Positions 21,269-30,854 of a stretch of DNA of 32,964 nt are shown here, piece by piece (position 1 is the stretch's first letter; every line of letters begins with the position of its first letter). The translations under genes and the position numbers were made by a program. Origin of the DNA: an uncultured Collinsella sp. (GTDB lineage: Bacteria; Actinomycetota; Coriobacteriia; Coriobacteriales; Coriobacteriaceae); the NCBI GenBank assembly GCA_902464495.1, contig CABQJK010000021.1, forward strand, positions 1-32,964, written 5' to 3'. The notes under the pieces are model-generated. The model had not been told where the DNA came from, did not search any database, and was given only the letters and a program-made list of their open reading frames with translations.

Positions 21269-22432
21269 CTAATACAGGCCCGCCTCGCGAATGGCCTCGA
21301 CAGCCAAAGCAATCTGATCGGGCGGCAGGACCAGCGCCATGCGCACGTGTCCCTCGCCCGAAGGACCAAAGCTCGCGCCCGGCGTCACCACAACGCCGGC
21401 CTTCTCCATAAGCTCCTCGCAAAACGCCATGGAATCGGTGCGACCACCGGGAAGCTTGGCCCACACGAACATAGAGCCATGCGCGTTGGGACGCTCCCAG
21501 CCCAGGTTCTCAAGACCATCGCACAGGGCATCACGGCGCTCCTGGTACTTCAGACGCTGCGCCTCGACCTCATCGCGCGGACCGTTCAGGCAGGCAATAG
21601 CCGCCTTCTGGATCGGGAAGAACATGCCAAAGTCGATCTGGCTGCGCAGCTTGGCAAAGGCCGAGACCACATCCTCGCGACCGACCAAAAAGCCGATGCG
21701 GGCGCCGGTAACGTTGAACGACTTGGAGAGCGAGAAGAACTCCACGCCCACCTCGAGCGCACCGGGATACTGCAAGAAACTGCCGCCCGGCTCGCCGTCG
21801 AACACGATATCCGAATAGGCGTTGTCGTGGACGATCAGCAGGTCGTGCTCGCGGGCGAAGGCGATGATCTCCTCGTAGACCTCGGGCGTGCCCACCGAAC
21901 CCACCGGGTTGGCAGGCAGCGACACGATCATGTACTTAGCGCGATCGGCGACCTCGGGATCGATACCCGCCACGTAGGGCAGGTAATTGTGCTCGGCGAC
22001 CAACGGGTAGTACTCGAGCTTGGCATCGGCGATCTTGGCGCCCGCCTCAAAGACTGGGTAGCACGGATCGGGCACCAGGATCGTATCGCCCGGGTCGAGC
22101 AGCGCCAGACCCAAGTGGCCCACGCCCTCCTGCGTGCCGTTACACGACTGCACCATGGACGGCGTAATGCCCGAAACGCCAAAGCGGCGCTCGTAGTAAT
22201 CGCACACGGCCTGCTTGAGCTCGGGCAGATCGCGCAGGGCATACTTCCACATCTCCGGGTCCTGCGCGGCCTGGGTCAGTGCCTCGACCACGTGGTCGTA
22301 CGGTTTAAAGTCGGGCGTGCCCACACTCATGTTGTAAATGGTCTTGCCCTGGGCTTTAAGCGCAAGAAGCTTGTTGTTGAGCGAGGCAAAAACCTCCGCG
22401 CCAAAGCGGTCGAGACGCTGCGATGCCTGCAT
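21269..22432 (-). CDS. Class I aminotransferase (PLP); candidate DAP-pathway aminotransferase
   Basis: ATG 22432 follows gaaaggtgg; the product is 387 residues. The fold-type I motifs are clear: SVGTPDFKP (36-44), NGTQEGVGHL (98-107), VSLPANPVGS (170-179), HDNAYSD (202-208) and the PLP lysine in SLSKSFNVTGARIG (Lys237). It belongs to the broad group with aspartate, LL-DAP and N-acetyl-DAP aminotransferases. Because the operon at 13663-17464 uses the acetyl branch but has no aminotransferase, this is a candidate for that step; a general Asp or aromatic aminotransferase is also possible. A strong terminator sits in its leader (22451-22481). Confidence 0.88.
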   Translation of the reverse strand: MQASQRLDRFGAEVFASLNNKLLALKAQGKTIYNMSVGTPDFKPYDHVVEALTQAAQDPEMWKYALRDLPELKQAVCDYYERRFGVSGITPSMVQSCNGTQEGVGHLGLALLDPGDTILVPDPCYPVFEAGAKIADAKLEYYPLVAEHNYLPYVAGIDPEVADRAKYMIVSLPANPVGSVGTPEVYEEIIAFAREHDLLIVHDNAYSDIVFDGEPGGSFLQYPGALEVGVEFFSLSKSFNVTGARIGFLVGREDVVSAFAKLRSQIDFGMFFPIQKAAIACLNGPRDEVEAQRLKYQERRDALCDGLENLGWERPNAHGSMFVWAKLPGGRTDSMAFCEELMEKAGVVVTPGASFGPSGEGHVRMALVLPPDQIALAVEAIREAGLY

Positions 22433-22450
22433 GGTGCCACCTTTCGATAC

Positions 22451-22481
22451 AAAAACGCGGCGCTCCGACAAGAGCGCCGCG
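22451..22481 (-). terminator. Strong terminator immediately upstream of the aminotransferase gene
   Basis: CGCGGCGCTC and its exact complement (22456-22465/22472-22481) form a 10-bp stem with a 6-base loop, followed on the minus strand by TTTTTG. It ends about 20 bases before ATG 22432. It may end the nadE message or act as an attenuator of the aminotransferase gene. Confidence 0.85.
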
Positions 22482-22570
22482 CGATACGGGCCATCAGATT
22501 GCAAAAGTGTAACGCTTGCATCCCCTATTTTGGTTCAATTTAGCCAACCTGAGCCAATCGGAGCGCGGTG

Positions 22571-24559
22571 CTAGTCGACTGGGCGCAGCGCGTCAATCTG
22601 CGCGAGCCACAGACGCGAGCTGGCGTCGCTCGGCATGCGCCAATCGCCGCGCGGGCTGAGCGTGACCGAGCCCACCTTGGGACCGTCGGGCAGGCAGCTG
22701 CGCTTAAACTGCTGGGCAAAAAAGCGACGATAGAACGTGCGCAGCCACGTGTGGATGGTGGTCTCGTCGTAGACGCCCTCAAAGCTCTTAAGCGCCATGC
22801 GGTAAATCTTGCCCGGCTCAAAGCCAAAGCGCAGCAGGTAATAGAGGAAGTAGTCGTGCAGCTCGTACGGGCCCACCAGATCCTCGGTTTTCTGAGCGAT
22901 CTCGCCATCGCCCGTCGGGGGCAGGAGCTCGGGCGACACCGGCGTGTCGAGAATGTCGAGCAGCGTGGTGGCGATGCGACCGCCAAAGACATCGGCCGCG
23001 TAGCGCACCAGATGGCGTACGAGCGTCTTGGGCACGCTCGCGTTGACGGCATACATGCTCATATGGTCACCGTTGTAGGTGGCCCAGCCGAGTGCCAGCT
23101 CGCTGAGGTCGCCCGTGCCGATGACAAAGCCGCCGGCCTGGTTGGCCAGATCCATCAGAATCTGTGTGCGCTCGCGCGCCTGGCTGTTCTCGTAGGTCAC
23201 GTCCTGGACCGCCGGGTCGTGCTCGATGTCCTTAAAGTGCTGCTCCACAGCCGCATGAATCGAGACCTCGCGGAAGCTCACGCCCAGGTCGCGGGCAAGT
23301 GACTCGGCATTGGACTTGGTACGATGCGTCGTTCCAAAGCCCGGCATGGAGACGGCCGTAATGCCCGTACGCGGCAGGCCCAAGGCATCGAACGCGCGCA
23401 CGGTCACGAGCAGCGCCAGCGTGGAATCGAGGCCGCCCGAAAGGCCGATGACGGCCGCCTTGGTGCCCGTGTGGGCAAGGCGGGTCTTGAGGCCCGCGGT
23501 CTGCAGGTCGAGGATGGTCTCGCAGCGCTCGGCCAGGTCGCCGTGGTCTGCCGGGACGAAAGGCGCGCGCGGGAAGACGCGGTCGATGTCGCAGGCATCG
23601 CGCAGCGCGGGTTCCTCTGCGAGCGTGCCCTCAAACGAGAACTCAACGGTCGTGGCCTCCGGCGCGTCATCCGGGCGCGTCCAGGTCGTCGAGCGGCGGC
23701 GCTCGGCCACCAAGCGGTCAAGGTCAACGTCGGCAACGGCCATATCACAGGTGAGGAGCTTGGTCGCGGCAAGCTTAGAGCCGTTTTCGTAGACGAGGTT
23801 CTCCCCCGCAAAGACCATATCGGTCGTGGACTCGCCCTCGCTCGCGTCCGCGTAGGCATAGGCACAGTAGAGGCGCGCACTCTGGTTGGAGATGAGGCTG
23901 CGGCGATAGTCTGCCTTGCCGATAATCTCGTCGGAAGCAGAAGGATTGAGAATCACCGTTGCGCCGGCAAGTGCCATCTCGGTCGAAGGCGGCGCTGGCA
24001 CCCACAGGTCCTCGCAAACCTCAACGCCAAGCACCATGTCCTCGGCACCCTCGTCACAGCAACGGTAGATAAGCCCCGAGCCAAGCGGCACCGGACCCTG
24101 GCCGGCAAATTCAATCCAAACGGGATCGGCAGGTGCCGGAGCAAACCAGCGGCGCTCATAGAACTCGCCATAATTGGGCAGATACTTCTTGGCCGTGAGG
24201 CCCAAAAGCTCGCCCGCGCAGCACACGGCGGCGCAGTTGTAGATGTTCTCGGCCACCGCAACGGGAAGACCGACCGTAAAGACGATCGGCAGCTCGCGAG
24301 TCTCATCGAGGATGCACACAAGCGCCGCCTCGCAGGCATGCAGCAGCGTGCGGTTATGGAACAGGTCCGCCGCAGTGTAGCCGGTCAGGTTAAGCTCGGG
24401 CAGCACAAGCGCACGAACGCCGCGCTCGGCAGCCTCGCGAACAGCCGTCAGTGCCACCTCGGCATTGCCCTCGACATCGGCCACGCGAATCCGCGGCGAA
24501 GCCGCCGCCACACGCAAAAAGCCATCGTTCTCAACTTGGCCGTTTAGAAAATCGTTCAT
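22571..24559 (-). CDS. nadE: Glutamine-dependent NAD+ synthetase
   Basis: The 662-residue protein has both domains of the long NadE. The N-terminal nitrilase-type glutaminase has the triad Glu55 (LPELNLTGY), Lys124 or Lys125 (AKKYLPNYGEFYE) and Cys182 (EVCEDLWVP). The C-terminal synthetase has the P-loop IGLSGGLDSTLAL (about 368-380), GTGDLSELALGW and NASVPKTLVR. It makes NAD+ from deamido-NAD+, ATP and ammonia taken from glutamine. ATG 24559 follows ggag. A near-consensus promoter is at 24601-24629. A strong terminator after the gene separates it from the aminotransferase gene. Confidence 0.95.
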   Translation of the reverse strand: MNDFLNGQVENDGFLRVAAASPRIRVADVEGNAEVALTAVREAAERGVRALVLPELNLTGYTAADLFHNRTLLHACEAALVCILDETRELPIVFTVGLPVAVAENIYNCAAVCCAGELLGLTAKKYLPNYGEFYERRWFAPAPADPVWIEFAGQGPVPLGSGLIYRCCDEGAEDMVLGVEVCEDLWVPAPPSTEMALAGATVILNPSASDEIIGKADYRRSLISNQSARLYCAYAYADASEGESTTDMVFAGENLVYENGSKLAATKLLTCDMAVADVDLDRLVAERRRSTTWTRPDDAPEATTVEFSFEGTLAEEPALRDACDIDRVFPRAPFVPADHGDLAERCETILDLQTAGLKTRLAHTGTKAAVIGLSGGLDSTLALLVTVRAFDALGLPRTGITAVSMPGFGTTHRTKSNAESLARDLGVSFREVSIHAAVEQHFKDIEHDPAVQDVTYENSQARERTQILMDLANQAGGFVIGTGDLSELALGWATYNGDHMSMYAVNASVPKTLVRHLVRYAADVFGGRIATTLLDILDTPVSPELLPPTGDGEIAQKTEDLVGPYELHDYFLYYLLRFGFEPGKIYRMALKSFEGVYDETTIHTWLRTFYRRFFAQQFKRSCLPDGPKVGSVTLSPRGDWRMPSDASSRLWLAQIDALRPVD

Positions 24560-24600
24560 GCGAGCTCCAACACATCCGTTTAGCCGCGACGAGTAGCGGC

Positions 24601-24629
24601 GATATAGTCCGCCTCCATTGTACTGTCAA
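24601..24629 (-). promoter_or_regulatory. Promoter of nadE
   Basis: On the minus strand TTGACA (24629-24624) and TATATC (24606-24601) are 17 bases apart, placing the start about 35 bases before the nadE ATG. Confidence 0.8.
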
Positions 24630-24688
24630 GCTCAATCAGCGCAGATGGAGACGGGCTCACGTTAAAGACTAAAAAGCGAAGCGGCGTT

Positions 24689-25012
24689 TCAGCAGTAGAA
24701 CGAAATCTCGTCCACGAGGAAAAATGCCTTCCATTTAGAGCAAATCAATTCATGCTGAGCGGCAATAATTTCACAAAGGTCATCAAGAGTACCCCGAGGA
24801 ATCTTCGCCTTGTTATTGGCAACGATACAGCCGCCCCTGCGAGTCAACCAGATTTTGGCCGAGCTATCTGAAGGCGCTCCCTTGCAAACATGGACATGGA
24901 TTGGTTCGCCCGCTTCGTTGGACCAAAAGAAGACGCGATAGCCGCCAATAAGAAATAGGCTAGGCAACCTTAGCTCCTCCGCTTGCGGCATACCGATATA
25001 GAAGATGGGCAT
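24689..25012 (-). CDS. DUF4160-like small protein
   Basis: The 107-residue protein contains GYRVFFWSNEAGEPIHVHVCKG followed by an Ala-Lys-Ile-Trp strand and a C-terminal helix, the pattern of DUF4160 proteins, which commonly pair with DUF2442 proteins in toxin-antitoxin-like units. ATG 25012 is used; Met8 (24991) is an alternative that would match the family start better. The gene overlaps the upstream reading frame by 53 bases. No downstream partner exists on this strand before nadE. Confidence 0.7.
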   Translation of the reverse strand: MPIFYIGMPQAEELRLPSLFLIGGYRVFFWSNEAGEPIHVHVCKGAPSDSSAKIWLTRRGGCIVANNKAKIPRGTLDDLCEIIAAQHELICSKWKAFFLVDEISFYC

Positions 25013-25268
25013 TGTTGCTCAGAAAAGTCTCGAAGCCTCGCTTTTCCTCGTCTGTAAAGCGCCCCTCCCACATGGTCCAATTGTAAGAAGGCAGCTCGCA
25101 GCGAGCGGAGTCGAAGCCCTCTGCCGTCGGTCGCTCAAAATGCACAATAACCTTTTCGATGTCGCCATCGACAATCAGGTCAGAATGGACGACCTCAGTG
25201 CCGTCTTCGAATGTCATATACGGATACATCACGGCAACCACCTCGCAATCGTTTATCCAGTTTAGCAT
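24960..25268 (-). CDS. Small acidic protein of unknown function, partner of the DUF4160-like gene
   Basis: The 102-residue product from ATG 25268 (weak ribosome site) has a beta-rich first half (EVVAVMYPYMTFEDGTEVVHSD, then VIVHFERPT) and an acidic helical end (WEGRFTDEEKRGFETFLSNN). I do not recognise the family firmly; the place, size and the Phe-Glu-Asp-Gly-Thr strand pattern recall the DUF2442 partners of DUF4160. A 53-base overlap with the next gene implies coupled translation. A longer frame to 25484 has no ribosome site and codes for an unlikely Arg/His-rich segment. Confidence 0.6.
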   Translation of the reverse strand: MLNWINDCEVVAVMYPYMTFEDGTEVVHSDLIVDGDIEKVIVHFERPTAEGFDSARCELPSYNWTMWEGRFTDEEKRGFETFLSNNAHLLYRYAASGGAKVA

Positions 25269-25403
25269 CAAGCACTCACGCCAAAAACGGCGAGCGCCCT
25301 TGATAACTTGATGGTATCTGACAAACGACATACGCGTTTCACATTGAATGGGTACCCTGATGGCTGCATGAAACGAAGCAGATTTACACCGGGAGGACCC
25401 CGT

Positions 25404-26357
25404 ATGACGACTAAGTACACCGATGCGCCGCGCACGCGCGTCATGACGCCGGCATCCCTGAACAACGGCGTGCACGAAAACCATTCCATCGGCCAGACCA
25501 TGGCTATCGCACCCAAAAAAGGCCTGTTTGACGACATTTCCATTCCCCAGATCATCGCCGGTGCCGCAGCCGCGGCCACAAGCGTGGCGCTTGCTTCCAA
25601 GATCGGCATTGCCGGCTCGGTGATTGGCGCCGCCGTGAGCTCAGTCATCACCGTTGTGTCCTCGCAGGTCTATCGCCACTTTATCTCCGCCAGCGCCGAA
25701 GCCATCAAGGGCACGCATGCCGCCGTCGACTACCCCGCCGGTGCCTACGAGCCCGTTGAGCCCAATGCCAACGAGCACCTAGGCGGCGCCGCGACCACGC
25801 AGGAGATGCGCCAGATTGCGGGACGCGCGACCACGGCCCGCGTCGCACCCAACAGTCTGCGCGCCAAGGCAGCGGCAGAACGCAGCCAGACACAAAAGAA
25901 GGTCATCATCTTCTCGGTCGCCATTGCAATCGTCGCGGTCATCGCCTGCGCCGGCGCCATCCTTATCACCACTGCCGGCGAGGGTTTGGGCGCACGCCCC
26001 GAACCGATCCTTTCATCGCGCACGACCGAAAGCGATGCAAATGGCAACGCGCAGTCGCAGAATCAGCAGGCACAAACGGACGGCACGCAAGACAGTTCCA
26101 CCTCTGCCGATTCGTCCTCAAACACTCAAAACCAATCGCAGAACGCCGATTCCTCTACGGCCAGTAGCGGCACACAGTCCGGCACAACTGACTCAAGTCA
26201 GACGACCGACGGCTCGCAGCCGAGCACGGGCGACCAGACGAGCGGCAACACATCGGGGGCAGGTACGACCGACAGCGGCAACACCAGCAGCTCAAGCGGC
26301 ACCGCATCCGGCACGACGTCTGACAGCTCGAACCAGGGCACCACATCGGGCAACTAG
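25404..26357 (+). CDS. Membrane protein with long Ser/Thr/Gln-rich outer tail, unknown function
   Basis: ATG 25404 follows gggagg at 6 bases. The 317-residue product has an Ala/Val-rich hydrophobic region (50-90) that may be one or two helices, a polar middle part, a clear membrane helix (167-190, VIIFSVAIAIVAVIACAGAIL) and a 110-residue tail made almost only of Ser, Thr, Gln, Gly, Asn and Asp (205-317). Such tails usually span the wall. No sortase motif, enzyme motif or repeat unit of fixed length was seen. I do not recognise the family. Confidence 0.75.
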   Translation: MTTKYTDAPRTRVMTPASLNNGVHENHSIGQTMAIAPKKGLFDDISIPQIIAGAAAAATSVALASKIGIAGSVIGAAVSSVITVVSSQVYRHFISASAEAIKGTHAAVDYPAGAYEPVEPNANEHLGGAATTQEMRQIAGRATTARVAPNSLRAKAAAERSQTQKKVIIFSVAIAIVAVIACAGAILITTAGEGLGARPEPILSSRTTESDANGNAQSQNQQAQTDGTQDSSTSADSSSNTQNQSQNADSSTASSGTQSGTTDSSQTTDGSQPSTGDQTSGNTSGAGTTDSGNTSSSSGTASGTTSDSSNQGTTSGN

Positions 26358-26390
26358 ACGTTCCACTCCGCTGATAGACGACCTGCATAG

Positions 26391-26424
26391 CGGGCGCGAA
26401 TCGACTACGGTTCGTGCCCGTTTG
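26391..26424 (+). terminator. Terminator after 26357
   Basis: CGGGCGCGAA pairs with TTCGTGCCCG (10 pairs, one wobble) with a 10-base loop and TTTG after it. Confidence 0.75.
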
Positions 26425-26494
26425 CCTTAGGCGCCGTCATGGCAAACCCCGGGCGATGGTAAGATGCTCTACGTGTGTAAAGAGGAGATTTGCC

Positions 26495-27790
26495 ATGAGC
26501 AAGACAATAGTTAAGCCCACGCTTTCGCTGGGCAACCACATCTATCTGTATCGCCTGCTGCGCGACGCAATTGGATGCGGCAAGCAGACGTTTATGACAC
26601 AGGTCGAAGAAGCGCTCGCCGCCGGCGATATGGCTGCTTGCGACCTGGGTTTTGAGTCCACGCGCGAATTGCTCGAGGAGCTCGACGACTGCATTAAGCT
26701 GACCGTCTTTAAGGGTGGTCGCCTGTATGCCACCGTCATCGCCAACGAAGCTTGGGATGCGGCCCTTGCCAAGGGTGAAGACAAGCCCAAGGCCGCCAAG
26801 GGTGCCAAGCAGTCCTACAAGAAGAAAAAGCGCGGCGAGAAGGACCTCAAGGCCGTGCGCCCCAAGCACGTTAAGCGTCCCGAGCCTGAGCCTGTTGTTG
26901 AGGTCGAGGCCGCGCCGGAGCCTGAAGTGGAGATTGAAGTCGTTGTTGAGACAGCGGTAGAAATCGAAACCGAAATTGCCGCCACGACCGATTCCGAAGT
27001 TACGTCCGAGCAGGAAGTCACCGAGACTTCTGAGCCAGCAATCGAAGAGCCGGCCGACCAGTCCGAAACGCATGTGTTCCAAAACAGCGATGTCTTTGGA
27101 GACGATGCCGAGGGTGTTCAGCCCGACGAGACCGTTGAGCAGGATACCTCCGCAGCAACGCCGGAACCCGAAGCGCCACAGCCCGCCATTTCGCTCACCG
27201 TGGTCTACGACCCCGAGAACGCCAACGCCGGCATCACCACTATGGTATCCACGCCCGTCGAGGCGAAACCGAGCGTCGAGAACGAGAGCACGACGCAATC
27301 TGAGGTTGAAACCGCGGTTGCAGACACGCCCGCTACCGTGGAACCCGCAGATTCCGCAGCCAAGCCGGAAGAGGCGCCGGAACCCGCGCCCGTCACCGAG
27401 CCCGTGCCCGCAACCGTTTGCGACCAGGCTCCCGCACCTGCACCGACTCCGGCCCCCGCTGCGGCACCAGCCCCCGAACCCACAGCACCGTCCATCCCCG
27501 AGGACTTCCCCGTCGATTTAGCAACCGAAGTCTTCTGCCCCGGCCCGCTTCTGCACCAGCTGTCGACCTATCTCCCCTACGGCGCCGACACGCTCGGCAT
27601 CGTCGGCGAGTACTACTGGATCGCCCGTGAACGCGGCACCATCGAGGCCGCACGCAACCGTGCAAGCTTTCCGCTGCGCTACACGCAGGCCGGCGAACGC
27701 CACGAAGTGACCGTGCGCATCCGCCGCAACACCACCGGCGGTCTCGGAGCCGCCTGGACTATCGATAAAGTCGAGGAACCCGCCGAATAG
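26495..27790 (+). CDS. Unknown protein with two small end domains and a long acidic linker
   Basis: ATG 26495 follows agaggag at 7 bases. The 431-residue product has an N-terminal domain (about 1-90, helical, with the strand KLTVFKGGRLYATVI), a Lys/Arg patch (KKKKRGEKDLK, about 109-119), a linker of about 210 residues rich in Glu, Pro, Ala, Val and Thr with poly-Pro/Ala near its end, and a C-terminal domain (about 340-431) containing FCPGPLLHQLSTYLPYG and GIVGEYYWIARERGTIEAARNR. The basic patch could bind nucleic acid. No signal peptide or membrane helix is present. I do not recognise the family and give no function. Confidence 0.75.
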   Translation: MSKTIVKPTLSLGNHIYLYRLLRDAIGCGKQTFMTQVEEALAAGDMAACDLGFESTRELLEELDDCIKLTVFKGGRLYATVIANEAWDAALAKGEDKPKAAKGAKQSYKKKKRGEKDLKAVRPKHVKRPEPEPVVEVEAAPEPEVEIEVVVETAVEIETEIAATTDSEVTSEQEVTETSEPAIEEPADQSETHVFQNSDVFGDDAEGVQPDETVEQDTSAATPEPEAPQPAISLTVVYDPENANAGITTMVSTPVEAKPSVENESTTQSEVETAVADTPATVEPADSAAKPEEAPEPAPVTEPVPATVCDQAPAPAPTPAPAAAPAPEPTAPSIPEDFPVDLATEVFCPGPLLHQLSTYLPYGADTLGIVGEYYWIARERGTIEAARNRASFPLRYTQAGERHEVTVRIRRNTTGGLGAAWTIDKVEEPAE

Positions 27791-27793
27791 CAA

Positions 27794-27828
27794 AAAGGGA
27801 CGATAACCCTCAAGGTTATCGTCCCTTT
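27794..27828. terminator. Bidirectional terminator
   Basis: A perfect 15-bp stem (AAAGGGACGATAACC and complement) with loop CTCAA between the converging genes ending at 27790 and 27852. Confidence 0.93.
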
Positions 27829-27851
27829 CTCGTTAGGTCACCTGAACTCGA

Positions 27852-29531
<1,680 letters not shown>

Positions 29532-29546
29532 TTGCCTGCTTTATCC

Positions 29547-29589
29547 TTTCTACCTGTTGTTTCTCAATTCCCTATCGCTTTGGTAGAAA
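29547..29589 (-). promoter_or_regulatory. Inverted repeat in the ettA leader
   Basis: On the minus strand TTTCTACC (29589-29582) complements GGTAGAAA (29554-29547), which overlaps the AGAAAGGA ribosome-site region about 12 bases before ATG 29531. Folding could limit translation of ettA. The stem is only 8 bp with a 27-base loop. Confidence 0.45.
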
Positions 29590-29712
29590 CGAAATGAAGA
29601 AACAAACTTGGAAACTAAACCAAAAGGGGCATGGTTGCCCACACCCCTAATACTACCTGGGAAAAGTCCCCCGGAGCATATTTTGACCTGCGTACGCTAG
29701 TTTTCCGCAACC

Positions 29713-30417
29713 TTAGCGAACGGTCTGCTGCGATTTACGCCACAGCAGATACGAGTAGATGTACATGGCGCCAACTGAACCAAAGGTCAACACCGCAATC
29801 GTTGCAGCCGTGACCTCGCTCGAAAGCACGCTGCCGGCAACACCCATCACGATAAGGCCGATGCCCAGCACCATAAAGCAGGCGCCACCAAAGCGCTGCG
29901 TACGGCGCCAGTTCTCGGGATCGGCAAGTGCCCAAGGCGTCTTGATGCCAAGCGTGTAGTTTTGCTTTACGCGCGGCAGGTAATTGCCCATGCCGATAAA
30001 GAGCAAGCCGATAGCGCTGGAAATCAGCAAGTTGACCGTTCCAGCTGCCGGAACGACACCCCAAACCGTAAGCTCTCCCATCCAGCTGATGGCGCACATG
30101 AGCAATGTGAAGGCGATCACAAAGCCCTGATAGAACTTGCCCGAGGTTCGATACGCCTCGCCCTTGGGATCGATGCGCGGCACTACATAGAACATTGCGA
30201 GAAACACCAGGGGCAGCGCACCAAGTACCGAGGCCATCCAACTGGGGCCCCAACCGTTGACGGCACCGCTCGCTCCCCAGTGTGTGGGAATCTGCGCGGG
30301 CAGACTCGGCATCACCAAGAGATGCGCTACAACGTTGATTGCGCACAGTACGACAAGCACGACCCACACGCACGGCGACACTCCCGTGACGTGAATATCC
30401 TTGTTTTCGTTATTCAT
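29713..30417 (-). CDS. sdpI: SdpI-family membrane protein
   Basis: The 234-residue protein has about six membrane helices. The DUF1648-type motif PSLPAQIPTHWGASGAVNGW (37-56) and the SdpI motif GNYLPRVKQNYTLGIKTPW (144-162) with NWRRTQRFGG are both present. In Bacillus subtilis SdpI gives immunity to the SdpC killing factor and signals to SdpR. ATG 30417 follows gaaggtg and overlaps the end of the regulator gene by 8 bases, so the two are coupled. No sdpC or export genes lie nearby, so this is an immunity or signalling module without its own toxin, or a relative with another role. Confidence 0.88.
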   Translation of the reverse strand: MNNENKDIHVTGVSPCVWVVLVVLCAINVVAHLLVMPSLPAQIPTHWGASGAVNGWGPSWMASVLGALPLVFLAMFYVVPRIDPKGEAYRTSGKFYQGFVIAFTLLMCAISWMGELTVWGVVPAAGTVNLLISSAIGLLFIGMGNYLPRVKQNYTLGIKTPWALADPENWRRTQRFGGACFMVLGIGLIVMGVAGSVLSSEVTAATIAVLTFGSVGAMYIYSYLLWRKSQQTVR

Positions 30418-30688
30418 CCTTATCACCTTCAGCGTTTGTAAAGCCCATAAACCAACCGATCAAGTCCTGCATGACGGTGGTATTTAAGCTGTATACGATG
30501 TTTTGTCCATGGCGCTCGTCGGTCACCAGTCCGGCATTTTTGAGCGTTGCCAAATGATGGCTCAGCGATGGCTTGCTGATGTCGAAATGCTCGGCAAGCT
30601 CCCCCGCCGTGCAATTGCCCTCGCGCAGCAGCTCCAAAATGCGCCGTCGCGTCGGATCGGCCAGCGCCTTAAATCCCTCTCCCGGCAC
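30410..30688 (-). CDS. sdpR: ArsR-family repressor SdpR
   Basis: The GTG at 30688 is chosen because aggagg stands 4 bases before it and the product then starts like SdpR (GEGFKALADPTRRRILELL); an ATG further upstream lacks a ribosome site. The 92-residue protein has the winged-helix core TAGELAEHFDISKPSLSHHLATLKNAGLV (27-55) and the C-terminal NTTVMQDLIGWFMGF, which closely resembles Bacillus SdpR. SdpR represses its own operon and is held at the membrane by SdpI when toxin is present. A promoter with repeated TGTCTAA boxes is at 30723-30760. Confidence 0.9.
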   Translation of the reverse strand: MPGEGFKALADPTRRRILELLREGNCTAGELAEHFDISKPSLSHHLATLKNAGLVTDERHGQNIVYSLNTTVMQDLIGWFMGFTNAEGDKDE

Positions 30689-30722
30689 AGAACCTCCTCT
30701 CAGCATTTCATTCGACACGCAC

Positions 30723-30760
30723 ACTATACTCGATATTTAGATGTTTGTCTAACTGTCTAA
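30723..30760 (-). promoter_or_regulatory. Promoter and likely SdpR operator
   Basis: On the minus strand TTAGAC (30752-30747) and TATAGT (30728-30723) are 18 bases apart. TGTCTAA occurs twice in tandem (30746-30752, 30754-30760) and TTAGA/TCTAA forms a 16-base palindrome (30737-30752) across the -35 box, as expected for an autorepressor site. Confidence 0.65.
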
Positions 30761-30774
30761 TACAGTAACATCTA

Positions 30775-30803
30775 TAGAACATTCGTTCGTATTTAGTTAC
30801 AAT
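30775..30803 (+). promoter_or_regulatory. Candidate promoter of the small-peptide gene
   Basis: TACAAT (30798-30803) is a good -10 box; TAGAAC (30775-30780) at 17 bases is a weak -35. The predicted start is near 30810-30811, exactly where the 5' pairing segment (30811) begins. Confidence 0.5.
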
Positions 30804-30854
30804 GGAAGCTGAAGCAGATGGGCCAGCTCCCTCTATCCGAGAAGGAGATGGACT

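Noticed and set aside
21248..22543. 431-codon plus-strand frame opposite the aminotransferase gene
   Set aside because: Product composition (Arg, His, Gly, Leu) is typical of antisense frames; the aminotransferase on the other strand has all family motifs.
23324..24547. 407-codon plus-strand frame opposite nadE
   Set aside because: Shadow frame; no ribosome site and no recognisable domain.
25268..25484. N-terminal extension of the DUF4160 partner to a start at 25484
   Set aside because: The added 72 residues are Arg/His/Ser-rich with no ribosome site, and they cover the upstream region of the divergent gene at 25404.
26405..27298. 297-codon minus-strand frame opposite the low-complexity protein
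   Set aside because: Gly/Leu/Arg-rich mirror of the Glu/Pro/Ala linker on the plus strand; no ribosome site.
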